A stretch of 64,000 nt of DNA, taken from the NCBI RefSeq assembly GCF_026283945.1, contig NZ_JAPDPC010000001.1, positions 2,790,001 through 2,854,000 on the forward strand, given 5' to 3'. Below, one piece after another: positions 10,186-17,605 of this stretch. Position numbers and translations under genes: made by a program. The notes beneath the pieces were generated by a model. That model did no database searches, had not been told where the DNA came from, and was given only the letters and a program-made list of their open reading frames with translations. This DNA is from Dyella humicola. GTDB taxonomy: Bacteria > Pseudomonadota > Gammaproteobacteria > Xanthomonadales > Rhodanobacteraceae. Every line of letters starts with the position of its first letter. Positions within the stretch are counted from its first letter, which is position 1.

Positions 10186-10614
10186 ATGGCCACCCAAACC
10201 ACGATCGGCAGCACCATCATCCCCGGCCTTCGCTACCGCGACGCCCATGCCGCCATCGACTGGCTGTGCAAGGCATTTGGCTTCCAGAAGCACGCGGTCT
10301 ATGACGACGATGAAGGTGGTGTGGCACATGCGCAACTCGTCTATGGCGGCGGCATGCTGATGTTGGGGTCGGTGCGCGACAACGAGTTTGGGCGCCGCAT
10401 CGTGCAGCCGGATCAGGTGGGCGGCAGCGAAACACAATGTCCCTATGTGATCGTGCAGGACTGCAAGGGGCACTACGAACAGGCCAAGGCCGCCGGTGCG
10501 GTGATCGTCGACGAATACGCCGAGAAGGATTACGGCGGCGCCGGCTACAGCTGCCGGGATCCGGAAGGCCACCTGTGGTCATTCGGCAGCTATCAACCAT
10601 GGTCCGAAGGGTGA
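10186..10614 (+). CDS. VOC-superfamily (glyoxalase/bleomycin-resistance fold) protein
   Basis: A 142-residue protein with two beta-alpha-beta-beta-beta modules of the vicinal oxygen chelate fold: PGLRYRDAHAAIDWLCKAFGF in the first and the ending DPEGHLWSFGSY, with the metal-site Glu, in the second. This subfamily (PhnB/YccV-like small VOC proteins) has no fixed function, so no reaction is given. AAGGAG upstream supports the start. It follows the AraC regulator in the same direction, with a 137-bp gap that could hold a promoter. Confidence 0.82.
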   Translation: MATQTTIGSTIIPGLRYRDAHAAIDWLCKAFGFQKHAVYDDDEGGVAHAQLVYGGGMLMLGSVRDNEFGRRIVQPDQVGGSETQCPYVIVQDCKGHYEQAKAAGAVIVDEYAEKDYGGAGYSCRDPEGHLWSFGSYQPWSEG

Positions 10615-10766
10615 TGGCCGCGCCCTCCGCATAGCGAACGGTTAGGCCTCCGAGACCGTTACCAGAGGCAGGACAACGGCCCGGTCGACGCGCTGCAAAT
10701 TGCCGTTGCGGGCACGGGTTTTCATGACGGACCGGCTCGTTGGGCCACCGATCTCCTATGCCTTTC

Positions 10767-11123
10767 CTACGCGCTGCGTTTCGCTTCTTGCGCGCCTGGG
10801 CAGACGCGTTCGCCGTGCAGCTTGCCCCAATCTGCCAGCGCATCGAGCGAAGGGCGCAAGGTGCCACCCAGCAGCGTGAGCGTGTAACCGGGAGGGAAGT
10901 CCATGCCGGTATGGTTGCGCATCACCATGCCATCACGTTGCAGGCGCGTCAGTTGCTGGCTGAGCACCTTGTGTGCGATGCCGGGTAAGGCGGCCTGCAG
11001 CTCGCTGAAGCGCTTCGCGCCGGAAGCCAACTCCCACAGGATGGCGGGTTTCCATTTGCCCATGATGGCCTGCAGGGCCAGTTCGACGGGGCAGCTATAG
11101 AACGAGTTTTCCATCTCGGTCAT
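10767..11123 (-). CDS. HxlR-family winged-helix regulator
   Basis: A 118-residue regulator with the HxlR signature: a conserved Cys near the N-terminus (SFYSCPVELALQAIMGKWK), then the winged helix with FSELQAALPGIAHKVLSQQLTRL and the wing YTLTLLGGTL. Proteins of this family often sense electrophiles or redox through that Cys. The start has GAGGAG seven bases upstream, better than an ATG 18 bases earlier. It is divergent from the monooxygenase-like gene on the right, the usual arrangement for a regulator and its target. Confidence 0.88.
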   Translation of the reverse strand: MTEMENSFYSCPVELALQAIMGKWKPAILWELASGAKRFSELQAALPGIAHKVLSQQLTRLQRDGMVMRNHTGMDFPPGYTLTLLGGTLRPSLDALADWGKLHGERVCPGAQEAKRSA

Positions 11124-11256
11124 ACGATGGCTCCTCAACATGGTCCGTCTGGTGATCCTCGAGTCGTGCGGGTTACCACCGGGTGCGTATCGCGCGATGC
11201 CTCATCGCGCCATGATCCGGCCAGTTCCCCCTGACCCCCGTTCCCTGGAGACCGCC

Positions 11257-11568
11257 ATGATCGTCGAATACATCCGTTACAAATTGCCTGCAGCCGACGC
11301 CATCGCGTTCGAGATGGATTATGCACGCGCCGCCGCCTGCCTGGCAGCCAGCCCCTATTGCATGGGCTACGCGCTCGACCGCTGCGCGGAGGAACCGGGC
11401 AACTATGTGCTGCGCATCCGCTGGACCTCGGCCCAGGACCATCTCCAGGACTTTCGTCACAGCGAGCATTTTGGGCCTTTCCTGGCGGCCATCCGGGCCT
11501 ATGTCCCGCAGATTGAGGAGATGCGCCACTACGAGCCGACGGGCGTCACTGGTGGCCGCGTCGACTGA
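11257..11568 (+). CDS. Antibiotic biosynthesis monooxygenase-like (ABM) small protein
   Basis: A 103-residue protein of the dimeric alpha-beta ABM/YgiN fold: MIVEYIRYKL as the first strand, EMDYARAAACLAASPYCMGYAL, then a second half with NYVLRIRWTS and HFGPFLAAI ending in MRHYEP. Such proteins include quinol monooxygenases and detoxifying enzymes, but the substrate cannot be deduced. The start is set by GGAG just upstream; longer in-frame starts lead into non-conserved sequence. It is divergent from the HxlR regulator. Confidence 0.75.
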   Translation: MIVEYIRYKLPAADAIAFEMDYARAAACLAASPYCMGYALDRCAEEPGNYVLRIRWTSAQDHLQDFRHSEHFGPFLAAIRAYVPQIEEMRHYEPTGVTGGRVD

Positions 11569-11707
11569 TTCGCCCTGAGAGCCTATGCAGGAAGTCATGG
11601 TGGGAGTCCCGCGGCCAGTCGCTTAAAGTCGACGGCTGCAACACCTCGGTCATCTTTCCCACCAGCCCGGGCCGGTCGTGGCAACGACTTGTCCGTCCGG
11701 AGGTTTC

Positions 11708-13636
11708 ATGCGCATCCGCCGTACCCTGCTCGCCGTCACTGCCCTGGCCACCGCACTCGCGGCCGGCCTCGCTCTGGCCCAGACCGCACCACTGACGCCG
11801 GATATTCCGCAGGGCACGTTTGCTCCTTCGACGGCAGGCTACGACTACGTCAAGCGGGAAGTGATGATCCCGATGCGTGACGGCGTGAAGCTGCATACCG
11901 TCATCGTCATGCCCAAGGGCGCCAGGAACGCTCCCATCCTGCTCACGCGCACGCCCTATAACGCAGACGGACGCGCCGCGCGCTTCGAGTCGCCGCATAT
12001 GAATGCCGAGCTGCCGCAGGGTGATGAGGTGTTCGTGCGTGGTGGCTATATCCGCGTGTTCCAGGACGTGCGCGGCAAGTACGGTTCCGAAGGCGAGTAC
12101 GTGATGACGCGGCCGCTGCGCGGCCCACTCAACGCCAGCGAGGTCGACCACTGCACCGACGCCTACGACACCATCGACTGGCTGGTGAAGAACCTGCCCG
12201 AGTCCAATGGCAAGGTCGGCATGCTCGGCTCCTCGTACGAGGGATTTACCGTGGTGATGGCGCTGATCCATCCACATCCTGCGTTGAAGGTCGCGGCGCC
12301 GGAAAGCCCGATGGTGGACGGCTGGATGGGCGACGACTGGTTCCACTACGGCGCCTATCGCCAGACCAACTTCGACTACATCTACGGCCAGACCAAGCAG
12401 AAAGGCAAAGGCGACAGCGTGCCGCGGGCGGGCTACGACGACTACAGCAACTTCCTCGAAGCGGGCTCGGCGGGTGACTATGCCCGCGCCCACGGTTTCG
12501 AGCAGCTGCCGTACTGGCGCAAGCTCGACGAGCATCCCGCCTACGATGCGTTCTGGCAGAACCAGGCGTTGGACAAGATCATGGCCGAGCAGCCGCTGAC
12601 CGTGCCGACGATGTGGTTGCAGGGCTTGTGGGACCAGGAAGACATGTGGGGTGCCATCCACAGCTACGAGGCGACCGAGCCCAAGGACAAGAACAACGAC
12701 AAGAACTTCCTGGTCATGGGCCCGTGGCGCCACAGCCAGGTGAACTACGACGGCACCTCGCTGGGCCCGTTGCAATGGGAAGGCGACACCGCGCTGCAGT
12801 TCCGTCGCGACGTGCTCAAGCCGTTCTTCGATCAATACCTGGTGGACGGTGCGCCCCAGGCCAAGACGCCGCCCGTGCTGATCTACAACACCGGCGAAAA
12901 CCGCTGGGACCGCTACAAGTCCTGGCCGCTCAGCTGCGACAAGGGTTGCCCCAACAAGCCGAAGTCGCTGTACCTCGGTGCCGGCGGCACGCTGTCGTTC
13001 AACGCCCCCGGCGGCGATGCGGCCAAGTTCGAAGAGTACGTGTCCGATCCGGCCAAGCCGGTGCCGTACCAGCCGCGCCCGGTGCACTTTGCCGATCACG
13101 ACGCCTGGACGCGCTGGCTGGTGAACGACCAGCGCTTCGCCGATGGACGTCCTGACGTGATCACCTTTGTCACTGAACCGCTGACCGCGCCCATGCATAT
13201 CGGCGGTGTGCCGCAGGTGAACCTCTATGCCTCCACCAGCGGCAGCGATAGCGACTGGGTGGTGAAGCTGATCGACGTGTATCCGGACACGGTGCCGTCG
13301 AAGCCGGAGATGGGCGGCTACGAACTGGCGGTGTCGATGGATATCTTCCGCGGCCGCTACCGCACCAGCTTCGAGCATCCGCAGGCGATCACGCCGGACC
13401 AGCCGCTGCTGTACACGTTTGGCCTGCCGACCACCAACCACGTGTTCCAGCCGGGCCACCGCATCATGGTGCAGGTGCAGTCCAGCCTGTTCCCGTTGTA
13501 CGACCGCAATCCGCAGACCTTTGTGCCGAATATCTTCCAGGCCAAGCCTGCGGATTATCAGAAGGCCACGCAGCGCGTGTGGCACACGCCGGGCAATGCC
13601 AGCTTCATCAGCCTGCCGGTGGTACCGAACGGCTAA
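11708..13636 (+). CDS. Alpha-amino-acid ester hydrolase (CocE/NonD family, X. citri AEH type)
   Basis: A 642-residue secreted serine hydrolase with a signal peptide (cleavage near ALA-QT). The nucleophile is S176 in GSSYEG, the acid D309 and the base H342 in GPWRHSQ. The residues that bind the substrate amino group in the Xanthomonas citri enzyme (Asp208, Glu309, Asp310) appear here as D210, E311 and D312, all displaced by the same two positions as the catalytic triad (174/307/340 there). This makes the specific alpha-amino-acid ester hydrolase assignment strong. The family hydrolyses or synthesises alpha-amino beta-lactams in vitro; the natural substrate is uncertain. A C-terminal jelly-roll domain follows. 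GGAGG upstream fixes the start. Confidence 0.9.
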   Translation: MRIRRTLLAVTALATALAAGLALAQTAPLTPDIPQGTFAPSTAGYDYVKREVMIPMRDGVKLHTVIVMPKGARNAPILLTRTPYNADGRAARFESPHMNAELPQGDEVFVRGGYIRVFQDVRGKYGSEGEYVMTRPLRGPLNASEVDHCTDAYDTIDWLVKNLPESNGKVGMLGSSYEGFTVVMALIHPHPALKVAAPESPMVDGWMGDDWFHYGAYRQTNFDYIYGQTKQKGKGDSVPRAGYDDYSNFLEAGSAGDYARAHGFEQLPYWRKLDEHPAYDAFWQNQALDKIMAEQPLTVPTMWLQGLWDQEDMWGAIHSYEATEPKDKNNDKNFLVMGPWRHSQVNYDGTSLGPLQWEGDTALQFRRDVLKPFFDQYLVDGAPQAKTPPVLIYNTGENRWDRYKSWPLSCDKGCPNKPKSLYLGAGGTLSFNAPGGDAAKFEEYVSDPAKPVPYQPRPVHFADHDAWTRWLVNDQRFADGRPDVITFVTEPLTAPMHIGGVPQVNLYASTSGSDSDWVVKLIDVYPDTVPSKPEMGGYELAVSMDIFRGRYRTSFEHPQAITPDQPLLYTFGLPTTNHVFQPGHRIMVQVQSSLFPLYDRNPQTFVPNIFQAKPADYQKATQRVWHTPGNASFISLPVVPNG

Positions 13637-13673
13637 GACCCACGCCTCGACAGGCAGACCGCGATTCACCCAG

Positions 13674-13705
13674 CGGGCCGGCAGCGATGCCGGCCCGTCT
13701 TTGTT
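13674..13705 (+). terminator. Rho-independent terminator of the ester hydrolase gene
   Basis: A 10-bp GC-rich stem (cgggccggca / tgccggcccg) with loop gcga is followed by a T-rich tail (tctttgttt). It separates the hydrolase from the TetR-led operon. Confidence 0.85.
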
Positions 13706-13743
13706 TCGACGCCAATGAGCTGCGCCAATTCGCCACTTGCAAG

Positions 13744-13765
13744 AAATTATACGCACGATTAATTT
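13744..13765. promoter_or_regulatory. Operator-like palindrome before the TetR gene
   Basis: AT-rich inverted repeat aaattatacg-ca-cgattaattt, with 8 of 10 positions of each arm pairing, ending six bases before the TetR start codon. Size and position fit an autoregulatory TetR-type operator; binding is inferred. Confidence 0.5.
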
Positions 13766-13771
13766 AACGGC

Positions 13772-14446
13772 ATGAGCACCGATAAACCGCGGCGTAAAAG
13801 CCGGCGCGCCCCCGCGCGCGCGCCGGGTCGCCCGTTACTCGACAGCCCCGACCTGCGTCCGCACCTGATCGACGCAGCTCTGGGCTGCTTTGTCCGCGAC
13901 GGCATTGCAGGCACCTCGCTGCGTAGCATTGCTGCCGATGCGGGGGTGACGCCAGCCCTGCTCAACTACTACTTCGGCAGCAAGCTGGCCCTGCGCGACG
14001 CCGTATTCGAAGAGCGCCTGATGCCGGCGGTGATCACCTTGCGCGGACACGTTGCCAGCGCAGGAGACGACGTCCAGGCCTTGGTGAGCAGCTTTGTGCG
14101 CGGCGTGTTCGGGCTGGTCGCCACGTATCCCTGGTTTCCCTCGCTGTGGGTGCGTGAAGTGCTGTGCGAAGGCGGTGCGCTGCGCGAGTTGCTGCTCTCC
14201 CGCATCGGCCCTGAACTGCCGCAGATGCTGGCAGCGCGCTTCGCCGATGCCCAACGACGTGGCCAGCTCAATGACCAGCTCGACCCGCGCCTGATGGTGG
14301 TGTCGCTTGTCGGCCTCACCTTGTTCCCCGCCGCCAGTGCACCGATCTGGCGGCAGCTCTTCCAGGCTGACCTGGGAGTCGATGTCATGGCCAGTCACGC
14401 GCTGGCATTACTCGGCCATGGACTGGATACCAAGCATGGAAGCTGA
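13772..14446 (+). CDS. TetR/AcrR-family regulator of the downstream ABC exporter (CecR/YbiH-like)
   Basis: A 224-residue repressor with an Arg/Pro-rich N-terminal extension (about 25 residues) before the helix-turn-helix: DAALGCFVRDGIAGTSLRSIAADAGVTPALLNYYFGSK. The C-terminal ligand-binding half is the extended TetR_C type with LVGLTLFPAASAPIW. The gene leads an operon of HlyD-like, ATPase and permease genes that all overlap, the arrangement of E. coli cecR-ybhGFSR, so it very probably represses this exporter. The repressor gene overlaps the adaptor gene by 11 bp. Confidence 0.88.
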   Translation: MSTDKPRRKSRRAPARAPGRPLLDSPDLRPHLIDAALGCFVRDGIAGTSLRSIAADAGVTPALLNYYFGSKLALRDAVFEERLMPAVITLRGHVASAGDDVQALVSSFVRGVFGLVATYPWFPSLWVREVLCEGGALRELLLSRIGPELPQMLAARFADAQRRGQLNDQLDPRLMVVSLVGLTLFPAASAPIWRQLFQADLGVDVMASHALALLGHGLDTKHGS

Positions 14447-15425
14447 TCGTCCCACTCATCTGCGACATCACGCGCGGCACTTCCTGCTGCCGGCCATGCT
14501 CCTGCTGGCCGCCTGCCAGCCCGCACCGCCACACGTATTGGGCACCATCGAGTTCGACCGCATCACCCTGCCCGCGCCCGCCGCCGAGCACATCGTGCAG
14601 ATCGACGTGCGCGAGGGTCAGTTCGTGCCTGCCGGCAAGCGCATCATGCAACTGGAAACCACGCGCACGCGCGCCGCGCTGGAGTCGGCCCAGGCGGACC
14701 TGCGACAGCAAAAACAGGCGTTGCTCGAACTCCAGCATGGGCCCCGTGAGGAACAGATCCGTCAGGCGCGCGCCACCCTGGTTGGCGCACAGGCCCAGGC
14801 TCGCGATGCGAATACCTACTACCAGCGATTGTCCGCGCTGGCCAAGCAGCAGTTCGTGTCTGCCGCGGATCTCGACCGCGCCCGTGCTTCGTCCGGCAAT
14901 GCCGATGCGGCGGTCAGCGCCGATCGCGCCGCACTCGATCAGCTGCTCAACGGTTCGCGCGCCGAGGACATTGCGCAAGCGCGTGCCTTGGTCGCCTCCG
15001 CGGAGGCGACCGCCAACTCGCGAGCTGTCGACCTGGAAAAGCTGGACCTGATCACCCCACGCAATGTGCGCGTGGACAGCCTGCCCTACAAGCTCGGCGA
15101 CCAGGCCCAACCGGGCACGCCGCTGGTGATCCTGCTGGCCAGCGACACGCCTTATGCGCGCGTATACGTGCCGGCAGCGCTGCGTACTTCGGTAAAAGTG
15201 GGCGACCCGGCCGTGGTCACCTTGCAGGATGGCAAGCACAGGTTTCAAGGCACCGTGCGCATGATCCGCAGCGAACCCACGTTTACGCCGTACTACGCGC
15301 TCAGCGGCGACGACGCCACGCGGCTGAGCTATCTGGCGGAAATCGCGCTGGGACAGGACGCCAAGGACCTGCCCCAGGGTTTCCCTGTGTCGGCGGTGTT
15401 CCCCGGGAAGCAGGGGCATGACTGA
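14436..15425 (+). CDS. HlyD-family adaptor lipoprotein (YbhG-like)
   Basis: A 329-residue periplasmic adaptor. The N-terminus is charged, then a hydrophobic stretch ends at LLAAC, a lipobox, so it is probably acylated. A biotinyl-lipoyl half-motif (HIVQIDVREGQFVPAGKRIMQLE) is followed by a long alpha-helical hairpin rich in Ala/Gln, and then a beta-barrel part. It should bridge the inner-membrane ABC transporter to an outer-membrane channel, which is not encoded here. The start lies inside the end of the TetR gene; an ATG 18 bases upstream is possible. Its end overlaps the ATPase gene by 8 bp. Confidence 0.85.
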   Translation: MEADRPTHLRHHARHFLLPAMLLLAACQPAPPHVLGTIEFDRITLPAPAAEHIVQIDVREGQFVPAGKRIMQLETTRTRAALESAQADLRQQKQALLELQHGPREEQIRQARATLVGAQAQARDANTYYQRLSALAKQQFVSAADLDRARASSGNADAAVSADRAALDQLLNGSRAEDIAQARALVASAEATANSRAVDLEKLDLITPRNVRVDSLPYKLGDQAQPGTPLVILLASDTPYARVYVPAALRTSVKVGDPAVVTLQDGKHRFQGTVRMIRSEPTFTPYYALSGDDATRLSYLAEIALGQDAKDLPQGFPVSAVFPGKQGHD

Positions 15426-16353
15426 CTCGGCCATCCATGCAAGCGGGCTGACCAAACGCTTCGGACAGCTGGTCGCCGTCAATGCAGTGAACCTGGATGT
15501 GCCGCGCGCCTGCGTGTATGGCTTTCTTGGCCCGAATGGTTCGGGCAAGTCCACCACCATCCGCATGCTGTGCGGCCTGCTGACGCCTAGCGAGGGCGAG
15601 ATCGACGTGCTCGGCCTGCGCATCCCGCAGCAGGCGGAGCAGCTCAAGCGGCGTATCGGTTACATGACGCAGAAATTCTCGCTGTTCGACGATTTGTCGG
15701 TGCGCGAGAACCTGGAATTTCTCGCCACCGTGCAGGGGCTGCCGCGCCACCAAGGCAAGGTCCGCGTGGATGAGCTGCTCAAGCGTTATCGCCTGGACGA
15801 CCGCACTGAGCAGCTCGCCGGCACGCTCAGCGGCGGACAGAAGCAACGCCTGGCGCTGGCCGGCGCTATCGTGCACAAGCCGGAGCTGCTGTTTCTCGAC
15901 GAACCCACGAGCGCGGTCGATCCCGAGTCGCGTCGCGACTTCTGGGAAAAGCTGTTCGAACTCGCCGACGATGGCACCACCATTCTCGTCTCCACCCACT
16001 ACATGGACGAAGCCGAGCGCTGCCATCGCCTGGCCATCCTCGACAATGGCAACCTGGTTGCCGATGGCACGCCGAAGGAGCTCACCGCAAAATTGCAGGG
16101 ACGCACGTTCCTGATTCACGCCAATGCGCCACGCAAGGTGAAGGAGGCGCTGCAGGACCAGCCGGACGTGCTGAGCGTCGCGCAGATCGGCAATGAACTT
16201 CGCGTGCTGCTGCGCCACAGCAACGAACATGTCGATGACATCAAGCGGCGGCTGCAGCGCATCAGCCCGCTGATCGATCTGGAAAGCGTCACGCCCAATC
16301 TGGAAGACGTGTTCGTCGTCGCCACGCGCAGACGCGAGGAGCAGCCCGCGTGA
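15418..16353 (+). CDS. ABC transporter ATP-binding protein (YbhF-like, single domain)
   Basis: A 311-residue ATPase with Walker A GPNGSGKST (38-46), signature LSGGQ (137-141) and Walker B LLFLDEPTSAVDPE, followed by an H-loop STHYMDEAERC. The C-terminal 90 residues form the extra domain typical of ABC-2 exporter ATPases. E. coli YbhF carries two ATPase domains in tandem, while this protein has one and must dimerise. It is translationally coupled with both neighbours by short overlaps. Confidence 0.9.
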   Translation: MTDSAIHASGLTKRFGQLVAVNAVNLDVPRACVYGFLGPNGSGKSTTIRMLCGLLTPSEGEIDVLGLRIPQQAEQLKRRIGYMTQKFSLFDDLSVRENLEFLATVQGLPRHQGKVRVDELLKRYRLDDRTEQLAGTLSGGQKQRLALAGAIVHKPELLFLDEPTSAVDPESRRDFWEKLFELADDGTTILVSTHYMDEAERCHRLAILDNGNLVADGTPKELTAKLQGRTFLIHANAPRKVKEALQDQPDVLSVAQIGNELRVLLRHSNEHVDDIKRRLQRISPLIDLESVTPNLEDVFVVATRRREEQPA

Positions 16354-17441
16354 ACCTGCGCCGCCTGTGGGCCATCATGCTCAAAGAGCTGCGCCAGCTG
16401 CGGCGGGACCGCATCACGCTGGCGATGATCATGGGCATACCGATCCTGCAGCTGATCCTGTTTGGCTATGCCATCAATCTGAACCTGCGCAACCTGCCCG
16501 CTGCCGTCGCCGACCAGGCGCAGACCGCCGGTTCGCGGGCCGCCATCCAGGATCTGCTGGCCAGCGGCGTCATCGCACCGCATGCCACGGCGCAGAGCCC
16601 GCAACAGCTGGTCGAGCTGCTGCGCGAAGGCCGCATTACCGTCGGCATTGCGGTGCCGCCGGATTTCGAGCGACGCAAGCTTGATGGCCGCGAGGCGATC
16701 CAGGTGATGGTGGACGGCAGCGACAATGTAGTGCAGTCGGCAGCCGCACAACTGGCGCAATACCCGCTCAACCAGCCCGACAACTTCCACGCGCGGGCCG
16801 AGACGCCGATCAGCGTGGTCAGCTTCTACAACCCCGAGCGACGCTCACCGGTGAACATCGTGCCCGGACTGGTGGGAGTCATCCTCACCATGACCATGGT
16901 GCTGTTCACCGCCGTAGCCATCGTGCGCGAAACCGAGCGCGGCAATATGGAACTGCTCATCACCACACCGGTAAGCCGCACCGAATTGATGATCGGCAAG
17001 GTGCTGCCGTACGCTGCCATCGGCCTGGTGCAGACCAGCGTGGTGCTTTTGCTTGGCGTGTGGCTGTTCCGCGTACCGATACGCGGCAGCCTTTGGGATG
17101 TCTACATGGCGGCCAGCCTGCTGATCCTGGCCAATCTGTCGCTGGGCCTGCTGATTTCCACACGGGCGAAATCGCAGTTCCAGGCCATGCAGATGACGTT
17201 TTTCGTGTTCCTGCCGTCGATCCTGCTGTCGGGCTTCATGTTTCCCTACGCCGGCATGCCGCCGTTGGCGCAATGGATTGCCGAGCTATTGCCACTGACC
17301 CATTTCATGCGTCTGATTCGCGGCATCATGCTGCGCGGCGCGCCGCTGGGCGACTTGTGGCCGGATAGTCTCGCGCTCGCTGTTTTTATCGCGGTCATGC
17401 TGACGTTGGCCATCAGGTTGTTCCATAAGCGGCTGGACTAG
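16350..17441 (+). CDS. ABC-2 type permease (YbhS/YbhR-like)
   Basis: A 363-residue membrane protein: one helix near the N-terminus (ITLAMIMGIPILQLILFGYAI), a large periplasmic domain of about 150 residues, then five helices at the C-terminus, as in ABC-2 drug exporters. GTG start with GAGGAG nine bases upstream, overlapping the ATPase stop by 4 bp. Only one permease gene is present, whereas E. coli has two (ybhS, ybhR), so a homodimer is expected. Substrates of the E. coli system include cephalosporins and other drugs according to the literature; not shown for this one. Confidence 0.9.
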   Translation: MNLRRLWAIMLKELRQLRRDRITLAMIMGIPILQLILFGYAINLNLRNLPAAVADQAQTAGSRAAIQDLLASGVIAPHATAQSPQQLVELLREGRITVGIAVPPDFERRKLDGREAIQVMVDGSDNVVQSAAAQLAQYPLNQPDNFHARAETPISVVSFYNPERRSPVNIVPGLVGVILTMTMVLFTAVAIVRETERGNMELLITTPVSRTELMIGKVLPYAAIGLVQTSVVLLLGVWLFRVPIRGSLWDVYMAASLLILANLSLGLLISTRAKSQFQAMQMTFFVFLPSILLSGFMFPYAGMPPLAQWIAELLPLTHFMRLIRGIMLRGAPLGDLWPDSLALAVFIAVMLTLAIRLFHKRLD

Positions 17442-17480
17442 GAGCCTGCTAAAGGCGTGATGGCGTTGCTTTGATTAAGG

Positions 17481-17532
17481 CGTCATCCCAGCGGATCCCA
17501 ACCGTTGAACGGCAGATCATGCTGGGATGACG
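17481..17532. repeat. REP-like inverted repeat between convergent genes
   Basis: The 12-bp sequence cgtcatcccagc recurs as its reverse complement gctgggatgacg 28 bases later. It has the CGTCATCC head shared with other palindromes in this window and sits between the permease and the M16 peptidase gene ends; it may also act as a transcription barrier. Confidence 0.65.
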
Positions 17533-17605
17533 ACTTACGGGTTGACCCGGCTCTCGTCACCGAGACTTCGAACAAGCGCCAAGTGCAGGCACCGATGCCT
17601 ATACC

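Noticed and set aside
11546..13756. 736-codon frame opposite the ester hydrolase gene
   Set aside because: Shadow of a GC-rich coding sequence; the plus-strand product has complete catalytic motifs and a good ribosome-binding site.
13772..14446. TetR gene as repressor of the ester hydrolase
   Set aside because: A strong terminator separates them, and the regulator overlaps the adaptor gene downstream, which is a better target.
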